Shown here in pieces: positions 54,541-62,294 of a stretch of 64,000 nt of DNA. The notes below the pieces were generated by a model, which ran no database searches, was not told where the DNA came from, and saw only the letters and a list, made by a program, of their open reading frames with translations. Both the position numbers and the translations under genes were made by a program. Numbering within the stretch: the stretch's first letter is position 1; every line of letters begins with the position of its first letter. This stretch comes from Bacillus pseudomycoides DSM 12442 (lineage in GTDB: Bacteria > Bacillota > Bacilli > Bacillales > Bacillaceae_G). The DNA is taken from contig NZ_CM000745.1 of assembly GCF_000161455.1 (NCBI RefSeq), positions 2,738,827 to 2,802,826 on the forward strand, given 5' to 3'.

Positions 54541-55257
54541 ATGCAGCAATATGAAGAAGTTCGTTCTGTTATAGAAAAAGCAAATAAGATAACGGTATTA
54601 ACAGGTGCTGGTGCAAGTACAGAAAGTGGCATTCCTGATTTTCGCTCAGCCAATGGTTTATATGCAGATGCTAAAGTTGAAATGTACTTATCTAGAGGAT
54701 ATTATAACCGTAATCCAAAAGAATTTTGGAAGCATTACAAAGAAATATTTCAAATTAATACTTTCCATCAATACAAACCAAACCGTGGGCATCAATTTTT
54801 AGCAAGTATAGAAGAGCAAGGAAAAGATATTGTGGTGTTAACACAAAACATTGATGGTCTGCACCAATTAGGAGGGAGTAAGCATGTGATAGATTTGCAT
54901 GGTACACTCCAAACGGCCCATTGTCCAAAATGCAAAACGAAATATGATTTGCAATATATGATAGACCATGAGGTACCACGATGTGAAACATGTAATTTTA
55001 TTTTAAATCCAGATGTCGTTTTATATGGTGATACATTACCACAATATCAAAATGCAATACAGCGTTTATATGAAACGGATGTATTACTTGTTATGGGAAC
55101 CTCATTAAAAGTGCAGCCGGTTGCATCGTTCCCGCAAATTGCAAAAAGAGAAGTAGGGACAACGACTATTTTAGTAAATGAAGAGTTAACGAGTCAAGAG
55201 TATTATTTTGATTATATCTTTCAGCAAAAAATCGGGCAGTTTGTAGATCGATTTTAA
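54541..55257 (+). CDS. Sir2-family NAD-dependent protein deacylase
   Basis: A 238-residue sirtuin: GAGASTESGIPDFRS binds NAD, TQNIDGLH and the DLHGT motif give the catalytic His, and CPKC and CETC hold the structural zinc. It deacylates lysines, for example acetyl-CoA synthetase in B. subtilis (SrtN). ATG 54541 has AGAGGTGAG upstream; a GTG at 54532 falls inside that site. TTATAAT about 35 bp upstream is a likely -10 box. Monocistronic. Confidence 0.93.
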   Translation: MQQYEEVRSVIEKANKITVLTGAGASTESGIPDFRSANGLYADAKVEMYLSRGYYNRNPKEFWKHYKEIFQINTFHQYKPNRGHQFLASIEEQGKDIVVLTQNIDGLHQLGGSKHVIDLHGTLQTAHCPKCKTKYDLQYMIDHEVPRCETCNFILNPDVVLYGDTLPQYQNAIQRLYETDVLLVMGTSLKVQPVASFPQIAKREVGTTTILVNEELTSQEYYFDYIFQQKIGQFVDRF

Positions 55258-55267
55258 ATGATGTAGG

Positions 55268-55302
55268 AAAACCGAGATAAGAGGTATTTATCTCGGTTTT
55301 TT
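55268..55302 (+). terminator. Rho-independent terminator of the sirtuin gene
   Basis: AAACCGAGATAA / TTATCTCGGTTT stem followed by TTTTT. Confidence 0.92.
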
Positions 55303-55469
55303 GGAGTTTAAATTTTCTTAATTTTCTTTAAAAATACTATAAATTATATTATCTATGTGCTTTAATATTATTAATAGAGGAGATTTTTATATCCGGATGA
55401 GAAAGTATGGTTTAATTTTTGTTATTTATAAGATAAAGATACTTTAGACCATAGAAAGAGGAGAGCATA

Positions 55470-57632
55470 ATGAAAAAGAAAGAACAGAAAAAGAAAGAAC
55501 AGAAAAAGAAACGGAAAAAGAAAACCCATATTCCTTTCCGATTAAATGTGTTGTTTTTCTTTGTATTTCTTATGTTTTCAACTGTTATTGTTCAATTAGG
55601 TAAGGTTCAAATTATTGATGGTGAGACTTATAAAAATGAGGTGGAAAAAAAGGGAGATTTAACGGTTAGTACTCCCGTTCCACGTGGGAAAATTTTTGAT
55701 CGAGAAGGCCACTCGATTGTTGACAATAAACCATTACGGACAATTACATATACAAAAATGAAAGGTGTTAATTCAGAAGAGATTTTAAATACGGCAAGAC
55801 AACTTGCGAAGATGATTGAAATGCCGCAGGAGGCTATAAATAAGTTAACCGAGGTAGATAAGAAAGATTTTTGGATGCAATTACATAAGAAACGTGCAGC
55901 AGAAAAGGTTACAAAGGAGGATGAAAATAAATTAAGAGTAAAAAAAATAGAGGGAAAAGAATTAGATAAAAAGGTGGAAGAAATTAGACGTGAGCGAATT
56001 ACAGCGGAAGAGTTAAATGAACTTACCCCACAAGATATAGAAGTATTAGCTATTAAAAGTAAAATGAATGCAGGATATAATATGACTCCTAAAATAATAA
56101 AAAAAGATGTAAAACCAGAAGAATATGCAGTAATTAGTGAAAATTTAGCAAATCTTCCAGGTGTGGATACGACCGTAGATTGGGAACGTGAGTATCCATA
56201 TGATAAAATACTTCGTTCAGTACTTGGAAACGTTTCAAGTGCTGATGAAGGACTACCGAAAGAGCAATTAGATTATTATTTAGTTCGTGATTATAACCGC
56301 AATGATCGGGTTGGAAAGAGTTATATTGAAAAGCAATACGAAGACGCCCTACATGGTATGAAAGCGCAATCGAAAAATATTACAGATAAAGAAGGGAAAA
56401 TACTTCGTACTGAACAAATTACGAAAGGGAGAAGTGGCAATAATTTAATGCTAACAATTGATATGGAATTGCAAAAGAAAGTTGAGGAAAGCATTGAAAA
56501 AAACTTAATGGCGTTCAAAGCTGTAGAACCAATGTTGGATCGTGCCTTTGTGGTAATGATGAATCCTAAAAACGGACAACTTTTGTCAATTTCAGGAAAG
56601 AAACTAGTAAATAAAGATGGAAATATTCAAGTAGAGGATTATGCCCTTGGTACAATGACAAGTTCATATGAATTAGGTTCAACAGTCAAGGGAGCTACGC
56701 TACTAACAGGTTATCAAACGGGTGCGATCAAACCATTTACTCATTTTTACGATGCACCGATGACATTTAAAGGGACAACAAAAGCAAAGAAATCATGGAA
56801 AGATTTTGGTGATATTGATGATGTCAGAGCTTTACAAGTATCTTCTAACGTATATATGTTTAACACAGCTTTAAAGATTGCGGGGATTGATTACGTACCG
56901 AATAGTCCGTTAAATGTGAAACAAGAAGTTTTTAATAAAATGCGTTATCATTTTGGGCAATTTGGTTTAGGCATTCCAACGGGGATTGATTTACCCAATG
57001 AGACTGCGGGACAACGTGGAAGAAAAGATAATACACCAGGATTCTTACTTGATTATTCAATCGGTCAATATGATACGTATACACCGCTTCAGCTTGCGCA
57101 ATATATTTCGACGATTGCGAATGGTGGTTATCGTATGAAACCACAAATTGTACAAGAAATTAGAGAGCAACCGAATAAAGCTGAGGATATAGGTAAGGTA
57201 GTTCAATCAATGGAACCGGTCATCTTAAATCGTGTAGACATGGACATATCCTATATTAATCAAGTGAAAGAAGGATTTAAGAAAGTGTTTCAAGAAGGCG
57301 ATGGAACCGGTGTAGCACACTTTCAAAATCTACCGTATAAGCCTGCTGGAAAAACAGGAACAGCAGAAACAGTGTATGGTGGTGATAGTAATATAGGTAA
57401 GGATGAAAATGGAGATAGAAAAAAGTGTTATAATTTAACCTTAGCTGGTTACGCACCTTATGACTCTGATCCAGAAGTGGCATTTTCTGTTGTTGTACCA
57501 TGGGTAAACGATGATAAATCAGGGATTAATTCTAAAATTGGAAGAGAAATTTTAGACGCATATTTTGATTTGAAAGTGAAAAGAGTGGGTGGAAATCCAG
57601 TGCCTATGGAACAGCCGAATAAACAGCAATAA
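55470..57632 (+). CDS. Class B penicillin-binding protein (transpeptidase)
   Basis: A 720-residue PBP2-type transpeptidase. A poly-Lys/Gln N-terminus with tandem 15 bp repeats precedes one membrane anchor (about 24-46) and a long dimerisation domain (about 60-330). The transpeptidase domain has Ser404 in GSTVKG (SxxK), SSN and KTGTAE (KTG). It cross-links peptidoglycan in elongation or sporulation and is a beta-lactam target. AGAGGAGAG precedes ATG 55470. The order and length resemble the PbpA/PbpH/PbpI group; no single name is safe. Confidence 0.93.
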   Translation: MKKKEQKKKEQKKKRKKKTHIPFRLNVLFFFVFLMFSTVIVQLGKVQIIDGETYKNEVEKKGDLTVSTPVPRGKIFDREGHSIVDNKPLRTITYTKMKGVNSEEILNTARQLAKMIEMPQEAINKLTEVDKKDFWMQLHKKRAAEKVTKEDENKLRVKKIEGKELDKKVEEIRRERITAEELNELTPQDIEVLAIKSKMNAGYNMTPKIIKKDVKPEEYAVISENLANLPGVDTTVDWEREYPYDKILRSVLGNVSSADEGLPKEQLDYYLVRDYNRNDRVGKSYIEKQYEDALHGMKAQSKNITDKEGKILRTEQITKGRSGNNLMLTIDMELQKKVEESIEKNLMAFKAVEPMLDRAFVVMMNPKNGQLLSISGKKLVNKDGNIQVEDYALGTMTSSYELGSTVKGATLLTGYQTGAIKPFTHFYDAPMTFKGTTKAKKSWKDFGDIDDVRALQVSSNVYMFNTALKIAGIDYVPNSPLNVKQEVFNKMRYHFGQFGLGIPTGIDLPNETAGQRGRKDNTPGFLLDYSIGQYDTYTPLQLAQYISTIANGGYRMKPQIVQEIREQPNKAEDIGKVVQSMEPVILNRVDMDISYINQVKEGFKKVFQEGDGTGVAHFQNLPYKPAGKTGTAETVYGGDSNIGKDENGDRKKCYNLTLAGYAPYDSDPEVAFSVVVPWVNDDKSGINSKIGREILDAYFDLKVKRVGGNPVPMEQPNKQQ

Positions 57633-57695
57633 AAGATTTTTACATTTACATAGAATAACAGGACAGTGAGGCATTTTAGGGGATGAAGGAAAGTC

Positions 57696-57833
57696 ATGGA
57701 GCAGATTACTAGAAAAGAGTGGGACAAACTTATTTTGCTTGTATTCGTTATAATTGTTATGATTCAGTCTTTTACATTGTGTAAAGTAGAATTTGTGTAT
57801 TATCCTTTTTCTAAAGCTAAGATCTTAGAATAA
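57696..57833 (+). CDS. 45-residue single-helix membrane protein
   Basis: ATG 57696 follows GGGGATGAAGGAAAG and gives 45 residues: a charged start (EQITRKEWDK), one hydrophobic helix (LILLVFVIIVMIQSF), then CKVEFVYYPFSK and a short tail. It lies 63 bp after the penicillin-binding protein gene and before the shared terminator, so it is probably cotranscribed and could modulate that enzyme. No family is recognised. Confidence 0.6.
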   Translation: MEQITRKEWDKLILLVFVIIVMIQSFTLCKVEFVYYPFSKAKILE

Positions 57834-57844
57834 CAATTCATCCG

Positions 57845-57893
57845 AAAAAGAGTCCTAAAAGGTAATGGAGCATACCTGTTAGGACTCTTTTAT
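57845..57893. terminator. Bidirectional terminator
   Basis: AGAGTCCTAA / TTAGGACTCT stem with A-run on one side and T-run on the other, ending both the penicillin-binding protein transcript and the minus-strand methyltransferase transcript. Confidence 0.85.
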
Positions 57894-58657
57894 TATGATA
57901 TTCTTACCGTTTTAATAAAAAAACGGTGTTGTTTCACATCAAAATACCCTTTTTGTAGGATAAGTTGATGTATTTTGTACAATTCATTTACATATGTTTC
58001 AGTTTCAAAATCAGGCACTTGCCAAGGAATTGCTTGTAAATAATAGACGAGAGCACTGATATCATAAAACCTTTGAACGGGAAACTCTTCTTTATATGTT
58101 AAAACTTTAAAACCATGTTGCTCGAGTTCACTTAGAGCAGTTTCTAAATTCCAATTTGTAAATTCAGAATTGAGTGGTGCTCCTAGTGCTTCATTGATTT
58201 CCGCACAATCTAAGCCACCTACTTGCTGCGTAAGAAAGATGCCATTTGGAGAAAGGATCCTTTTTACTTCGGAAACAGAGTAGGATTCGTGTTGATTTAA
58301 AATCAAATCGAATTGTCCATCATCAAATGGTAAAGTCTCATCATTGGTTACTTCTACAACCTTTACACCTAAAGGTTCTAAATTCTTTTTTGCTAATGGG
58401 ATATTTGGAGAATACCCTTCAGTCGCATAAATAGAAGGAGGGAATGGTCTTAACATGGATAAGAATTCTCCACCACCTGTTCCCATATCAAGCATAGAAT
58501 TCGTGTTTTGAATAAGGGAAAAGGCCATGCTACCGTAGGACCAAGAAAGTAATTGACTCTTCATACGATCAGTTTCTGTAATAAAGGAAAAATCCCATCC
58601 AGTAAAGCTTGCGTTTGCATTTTCTAATAAGGTGAAAAATAATTTATCATTCTTCAT
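57893..58657 (-). CDS. Class I SAM-dependent methyltransferase with attenuator-like leader
   Basis: A 254-residue methyltransferase: motif I LDMGTGGGE (56-64), post-motif ATEGYSPN, LPFDDGQFDLIL and an SPNGIFLTQQV strand show a Rossmann methyltransferase. It is not an Erm-type rRNA dimethylase by motif, and the substrate cannot be read. The start codon at 58657 is preceded by AGGAGGATTTAAC, but that site lies wholly in a 21 bp hairpin (58664-58713), with a leader peptide gene further upstream (58740-58766). Expression is therefore expected to be low until the hairpin opens. Confidence 0.85.
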   Translation of the reverse strand: MKNDKLFFTLLENANASFTGWDFSFITETDRMKSQLLSWSYGSMAFSLIQNTNSMLDMGTGGGEFLSMLRPFPPSIYATEGYSPNIPLAKKNLEPLGVKVVEVTNDETLPFDDGQFDLILNQHESYSVSEVKRILSPNGIFLTQQVGGLDCAEINEALGAPLNSEFTNWNLETALSELEQHGFKVLTYKEEFPVQRFYDISALVYYLQAIPWQVPDFETETYVNELYKIHQLILQKGYFDVKQHRFFIKTVRIS

Positions 58658-58663
58658 GTTAAA

Positions 58664-58713
58664 TCCTCCTGTTTACTATATTCAAAATAGGGTGAATATA
58701 ATAAACAGGAGGA
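58664..58713 (-). promoter_or_regulatory. Hairpin sequestering the methyltransferase ribosome binding site
   Basis: 58664-58684 and 58693-58713 are inverted repeats of 21 bases with one difference, which becomes a G-U pair in the minus-strand mRNA, around an eight-base loop. The downstream arm contains AGGAGGA, the methyltransferase ribosome site; the upstream arm contains UCCUCCU. There is no T-tract, so this is a translational switch rather than a terminator. Confidence 0.8.
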
Positions 58714-58739
58714 GGACCTCTAATTACAATATACGGTTG

Positions 58740-58766
58740 TTACGTTTCATGTTCTAGTATTTTCAT
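58740..58766 (-). CDS. Eight-codon leader peptide upstream of the methyltransferase
   Basis: ATG at 58766 (minus strand) follows AGGAGTG (58774-58780) with ideal seven-base spacing and encodes MKILEHET then TAA. The stop lies 26 bases before the sequestering hairpin. Such a short, well-initiated frame in front of a buried ribosome site is the arrangement of erm- and cat-type translational attenuators, although the peptide lacks the known stalling motifs I remember. TATTAT about 50 bases further upstream may be a -10 box. Confidence 0.6.
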   Translation of the reverse strand: MKILEHET

Positions 58767-58973
58767 ATGAAATCACTCCTGGCAAAAGTATGTTGTTTTA
58801 CCTTCTAGATTTATGAGTATAATACCTTCTAAAAGTAAAAAATAAAATAGATATAGCTGTACAGTGGTAATAAATAAAGTCCCATAAACGGCCGTTTTCG
58901 GTACTTTTTAAGGAAACTAGATTGGATATATATGTTAGGATAGAGAAGAAATATACTTAAGCCAACACCAATA

Positions 58974-59019
58974 AAGGAATCCACGTTTTAGACTACCTAA
59001 TTTGTGGATTCTTTTTATT
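58974..59019 (+). terminator. Orphan plus-strand terminator
   Basis: GGAATCCAC / GTGGATTC stem followed by TTTTTATTTT. No coding gene precedes it on the plus strand between 57900 and 58970, where only the 12 bp palindrome AAACGGCCGTTT (58886-58897) stands out. It may end a small RNA or be left from a lost gene. Confidence 0.65.
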
Positions 59020-59105
59020 TTAACCTAAATATAATTCGAAAAATATTGTATTTTTATGTGTTTCTTACCGAATTATTTTTTTACATTGATGTTGGAACAA
59101 TAATG

Positions 59106-59148
59106 GTGTATGACGCATAGTATAAAACATATACCGTATAACATACAC
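59106..59148 (+). promoter_or_regulatory. Candidate PadR operator
   Basis: GTGTATG (59106-59112) and CATACAC (59142-59148) are exact inverted repeats enclosing an AT-rich core with a further ATAC/GTAT symmetry, immediately before the PadR gene. Autoregulation through such a site is common for PadR proteins. Confidence 0.5.
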
Positions 59149-59167
59149 CAAGAAAAGAGGTGAATGA

Positions 59168-59515
59168 ATGGATACTTTATTGAATTCATTAACGACAGAG
59201 CTTAGGAGAGGAACTTTGACGTTAGCTGTTTTAAGTCAATTACAAAAGCCCCAGTACGGATATTCACTTGTTCAATTGTTGGAACAGTCAGGTATTAACA
59301 TTGATCAAAGTACTTTATATCCATTGCTACGCCGCTTAGAAAAACAAGAGTTAGTAACAAGTAGTTGGGATACATCTGAGAGTAGACCGCGTAAGTACTA
59401 TGTTCTAAGCGAATATGGTTTGGAGATTTTTTTACAGTTAAAAAGGGAATGGATGGACAATTCTAAAAAACTCTTAGAAGTGTTAAAAGGGGAGAAAGAT
59501 GATGAATCTAATTGA
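59168..59515 (+). CDS. PadR-family transcriptional regulator
   Basis: A 115-residue PadR winged-helix protein: RRGTLTLAVLSQLQKPQYGYSL, DQSTLYPLLRRLEKQELV and ESRPRKYYVLSEYG are family motifs. It overlaps the next gene by 14 bp. PadR genes are typically followed by a HAAS-domain membrane protein, as here, with the pair responding to envelope or drug stress. AAAAGAGGTG precedes ATG 59168. Confidence 0.93.
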   Translation: MDTLLNSLTTELRRGTLTLAVLSQLQKPQYGYSLVQLLEQSGINIDQSTLYPLLRRLEKQELVTSSWDTSESRPRKYYVLSEYGLEIFLQLKREWMDNSKKLLEVLKGEKDDESN

Positions 59516-60500
59516 GATTTATATACAAGAAGTGACTCGAAGACTGCCTGAAAAAAATCGTGAAGATATTGCTCTCGAGTTAAGATCAACCATTGAGGAT
59601 ATGTTACTTGATGATTACAGTGAAAAAAATATAAAAGGGGTTCTTGAAACATTAGGGAATCCCGCTATATTAGCTAGTAAATACCGCGATCAACCAATGC
59701 ATCTTATTGGTCCTCACTATTTTGAGACATATGTTACGTTATTAAAAATGATTTTACCGATTGCTGCTATTATTTCTCTAATCTCGATCATTCCCGAATA
59801 TTTTATAGGGTATCATGGCGAAGAAGCAGTAATTAGTGTGGGTTTTGATATTATTGGTTTTTGTATAGGGAGAATCGTTGAAGTAGGTATGCACGTCTTT
59901 TTCTGGCTGACACTTGTTTTCGCGCTTATTGAACGAGTAAATCATTCGAAAGGAAGTCACCCATTCACAACAAAGTTTACCAAATGGACAGCTGATGATT
60001 TAAAAAACACACCTTATATTCCTAAGAAAAAAGTCATCACGAAATTCGAAGTATTTGGAAGTTTATTATGGACTGCTATTTGGGCAACAGTTTATTTTTA
60101 CGCAAATCATCTTGTAGGTATATATCGAAGTAGTACACACGGACTTGATTTTGCGGCCCCAGCTCTTAATCAGGATGTATTGCTTCAGTATTGCCCAATC
60201 GTTCTTGTTGTAATCGGTTTAGAAATAGTATTATCTATTTATAAATTAATTAAGGGACAATGGACAAAAGGAATAGCAATATTTAATACAGCTTTCCAGC
60301 TTATTGGAACCATTGTATTCATTGTGATAGTAACGAATCCAAATGTAATGAACCAAGATTTTATTACGTATACAGCTGATTTATTCACTATTACTACTAA
60401 ACAACTTGAATCGCGGATAGTTGGCGGTGCAATTTTCTTCTTTATGTTATCTGCGGCAATCAGTGTATTTGATGGTATCCGCAAGGCTAAAATTCATTAA
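59502..60500 (+). CDS. HAAS-domain membrane protein (PadR partner)
   Basis: A 332-residue protein. The first 65 residues form a HAAS signalling domain (YIQEVTRRLPEKNREDIALELRS), and about seven membrane helices follow. ATG 59502 has GGGGAG seven bases upstream; ATG 59499 is adjacent. HAAS domains are thought to link PadR regulators with membrane partners, and the overlap with the PadR gene supports that. Function of the membrane part is unknown. Confidence 0.85.
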   Translation: MNLIEIYIQEVTRRLPEKNREDIALELRSTIEDMLLDDYSEKNIKGVLETLGNPAILASKYRDQPMHLIGPHYFETYVTLLKMILPIAAIISLISIIPEYFIGYHGEEAVISVGFDIIGFCIGRIVEVGMHVFFWLTLVFALIERVNHSKGSHPFTTKFTKWTADDLKNTPYIPKKKVITKFEVFGSLLWTAIWATVYFYANHLVGIYRSSTHGLDFAAPALNQDVLLQYCPIVLVVIGLEIVLSIYKLIKGQWTKGIAIFNTAFQLIGTIVFIVIVTNPNVMNQDFITYTADLFTITTKQLESRIVGGAIFFFMLSAAISVFDGIRKAKIH

Positions 60501-60524
60501 TCAGCATTCGTCTATTACAATAAT

Positions 60525-60591
60525 GGGGTTTAGTTTAACAAGCCATCCCTTAAAAAAGTCGGATTCTTAGCGTACAGGTGAACTGTACCCC
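60525..60591. repeat. Miniature element with Tn3-like GGGGT ends
   Basis: GGGGTTTAGTTTAACA at the left and, inverted, GGGGTACAGTTCACCT at the right share most positions, and the right end continues with ACGCTAAG, the inner signature of many Tn3-family termini. Flanking bases ATAAT and ATAAA are nearly a five-base target duplication. The 67 bp unit looks like a miniature Tn3-derived element. Confidence 0.4.
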
Positions 60592-60593
60592 AT

Positions 60594-60618
60594 AAAGAAA
60601 AGACACTCTAATGAGTGC
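60594..60618 (-). terminator. Minus-strand terminator of the YjcZ-like gene
   Basis: GCACTC / GAGTGT stem (minus strand) followed by a T-rich CTTTTCTTT tract. Confidence 0.65.
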
Positions 60619-60628
60619 CTGATCTTAA

Positions 60629-60745
60629 CTAGCAACCGAATCCGCCACCTGAACAGCTGCATCCAATAATGATTAATAGAATGAACAGCACAATTAGTAA
60701 AGCGAATCCGCCACCAAAACCACCACAACTACCACCAAAGCTCAT
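60629..60745 (-). CDS. YjcZ-family sporulation peptide
   Basis: A 38-residue peptide: Gly/Cys-rich start SFGGSCGGFGGGFA, one hydrophobic helix LLIVLFILLIIIG, then a Gly/Cys tail. This is the YjcZ-type small sporulation protein layout. AAGGAGGAAATATT precedes the ATG at 60745 on the minus strand. Many B. cereus group genomes have several copies. Confidence 0.9.
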   Translation of the reverse strand: MSFGGSCGGFGGGFALLIVLFILLIIIGCSCSGGGFGC

Positions 60746-60894
60746 AATATTTCCTCCTTGAGTAAGAGGGGCCAACTGGGATGCACATGTGTTTTAACGG
60801 ATACACATTACTTTATGTTTTTAAACAATATATGAGCAGGTCCTTTAAGAAATAAAGAAAGACACCCTTACGTGGTTCAGCCAAGATACGTGTA

Positions 60895-61191
60895 TTATTC
60901 TTCAATTCTTTCTAGTAGCCAATCTTGGACTTCATCTTTCAAATCCATTCCCACGATGATCTTACCAAGGACTACACCTTTACCGATTAAATTTATATCT
61001 ATGTCTATAGATGGTTTTAATGGATTCATTGTGTATGTAACTGTTTCGATATGGCGAACTGGGATACGAACAATCCCAATGATTCCAGATGTAAGTAAAT
61101 ATCCATCCTCTGTAATCTCAATTACGTTATTTTTCCATGTGAATTTGTTATCAGTTATTGCTTTTGGATTTTTCGCACCAAAAATACCCAT
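60895..61191 (-). CDS. Small PH-like-domain protein
   Basis: A 98-residue soluble protein opening with GIFGAKNPKA, then strands ITEDGYLLTSG and VRIPVRHIETVTY, and an amphipathic C-terminal helix DEVQDWLLERIEE; the pattern suggests a bacterial PH-like fold. AGGAGTG upstream of ATG 61191 lies against the outer end of the Tn3-type relic (61208), so the insertion has replaced the original upstream region. Function unknown. Confidence 0.7.
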   Translation of the reverse strand: MGIFGAKNPKAITDNKFTWKNNVIEITEDGYLLTSGIIGIVRIPVRHIETVTYTMNPLKPSIDIDINLIGKGVVLGKIIVGMDLKDEVQDWLLERIEE

Positions 61192-61201
61192 GATTTCACT
61201 C

Positions 61202-61345
61202 CTAAATGGGGTAGCGTCTTAAAGAATCTAACGAGACCATTTTTTCTGAATTAAAATGGTATTCTCCAAGTAAATTAATATGTTCCCAACCTAGAGGTGA
61301 CATATGGTGCAATAAGTCTCTGTTAAAAATATCGGAATTAATAAA
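61202..61345 (-). pseudogene. C-terminal fragment of a Tn3-family transposase
   Basis: The minus strand encodes MSPLGWEHINLLGEYHF followed by NSEKMVSLDSLRRYPI and TAG at 61204-61202. LSPLGWEHIN-LGEY is the highly conserved C-terminal signature of Tn3-family TnpA, and the last residues are encoded by the terminal repeat, as usual. All upstream coding sequence is lost. Confidence 0.85.
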
Positions 61346-61362
61346 ATTTCATCAAGTAATAT

Positions 61363-61402
61363 ACTTTCCTGACGTTATCTGTCAGGGAAGTTATATTATA
61401 AT
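61363..61402 (+). promoter_or_regulatory. Inverted-repeat operator and -10 box of the DJ-1 gene
   Basis: ACTTTCCTGAC (61363-61373) and GTCAGGGAAGT (61381-61391) are 11-base inverted repeats with one mismatch; TATAAT follows at 61397-61402. The repeat covers the -35 region, fitting a dimeric regulator. Confidence 0.55.
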
Positions 61403-61435
61403 AGGCTATATCAATAGTGATAGGAGTGTTATTGG

Positions 61436-62068
61436 ATGCAAACAAAAAAGGTTTATCTTTATGTATTTAATACAATGTCAGACTGGGAATATGGGTATTT
61501 AATTGCTGAATTAAACTCAGGAAGATATTTCAAAAAAGATGTAGCACCTTTAAAAGTAGTTACAGTAGGAACGAATAAAGAAGGTATTACTACGATGGGA
61601 GGGCTGAGCATACAACCAGATATGTCCCTTGATGAATGTACTCTTGAGAGTAAAGACCTTTTAGTCTTACCTGGAGGGAATACTTGGAGAGAAGATATTC
61701 ATCAACCTATCTTAAAAAAAATTGATGAAGCCTTAAAGATTGGCACTATTGTTGCTGCAATTTGTGGTGCAACTGAGGCCCTCGCGAATATGGGATACTT
61801 AGATTTTAGAAAGCACACAAGCAATGACTTAGAGTATATTAAAATGGTCTGTCCTAATTATAAAGGAGAAAAATTTTATGAGATGAGACCTGCGGTATCT
61901 GGTGAGAATTTGGTTACTGCATCAGGAGTAGCACCTCTGGAATTTACGATGGAAGTACTGAAAAAATTAGATGTATTTGCACCTGATACATTACATGCAT
62001 GGTATAACTTAAATAAGACTCATAACCCTGAATACTTCTTCCAGTTAATGAATTCAATAAATAGATGA
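61436..62068 (+). CDS. DJ-1/PfpI family protein
   Basis: A 210-residue class I glutamine amidotransferase-like protein. The nucleophile elbow AAICGATEALA holds Cys110 and an upstream Glu17/Glu19 in SDWEYG may be the partner acid; LLVLPGGNTW and TASGVAPLEF are further family marks. It resembles YoaZ-type DJ-1 proteins induced by oxidative or electrophile stress. ATAGGAGTG precedes ATG 61436. It lies inside a Tn3-type relic and is closed by its own terminator. Confidence 0.9.
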   Translation: MQTKKVYLYVFNTMSDWEYGYLIAELNSGRYFKKDVAPLKVVTVGTNKEGITTMGGLSIQPDMSLDECTLESKDLLVLPGGNTWREDIHQPILKKIDEALKIGTIVAAICGATEALANMGYLDFRKHTSNDLEYIKMVCPNYKGEKFYEMRPAVSGENLVTASGVAPLEFTMEVLKKLDVFAPDTLHAWYNLNKTHNPEYFFQLMNSINR

Positions 62069-62112
62069 GCTAAAAAAATCAACTTAGCAGTTTTATATTA
62101 GTTCAAATAATT

Positions 62113-62147
62113 ACCATGCTTTAGACGATGTCAAAGCATGGTTTTTG
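62113..62147 (+). terminator. Rho-independent terminator of the DJ-1 gene
   Basis: ACCATGCTTT / AAAGCATGGT stem followed by TTTTG. Confidence 0.88.
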
Positions 62148-62294
62148 TGTATAACTTAAAAATGTTTATAGAAGTAAAAAAATTACAAGGCACTCCTGAA
62201 GTTGTTATAAATAGAACTGGTAACTCAATCTCTTTTTAATATTGAAATTTCCTTAACGTTGTAAATCCGCATTTTCCTGACGATACCCCATTTA

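Larger units (their letters stand above)
61208..62289. mobile_element. Tn3-family relic carrying a DJ-1/PfpI gene
   Basis: Left end GGGGTAGCGTC (61208-61218) and right end, inverted, GGGGTATCGTCAGGAAAATG (outer base 62289), which continues CGGATTTACAACGTTAAG. The right end matches the 38 bp Tn1546-type terminus as I remember it with about two differences; the left end matches for the first 11 bases. TnpA C-terminus lies at the left end in the expected orientation. Between them only the DJ-1 gene is intact. The flanking pentamers (TAAAT and ATTTA) are not a direct duplication. Confidence 0.65.

Noticed and set aside
62162..62239. 25-residue frame starting MFIEVKKLQGTPEVV
   Set aside because: No ribosome site, lies after a terminator inside the transposon relic, and no family is recognised; at most a fragment.
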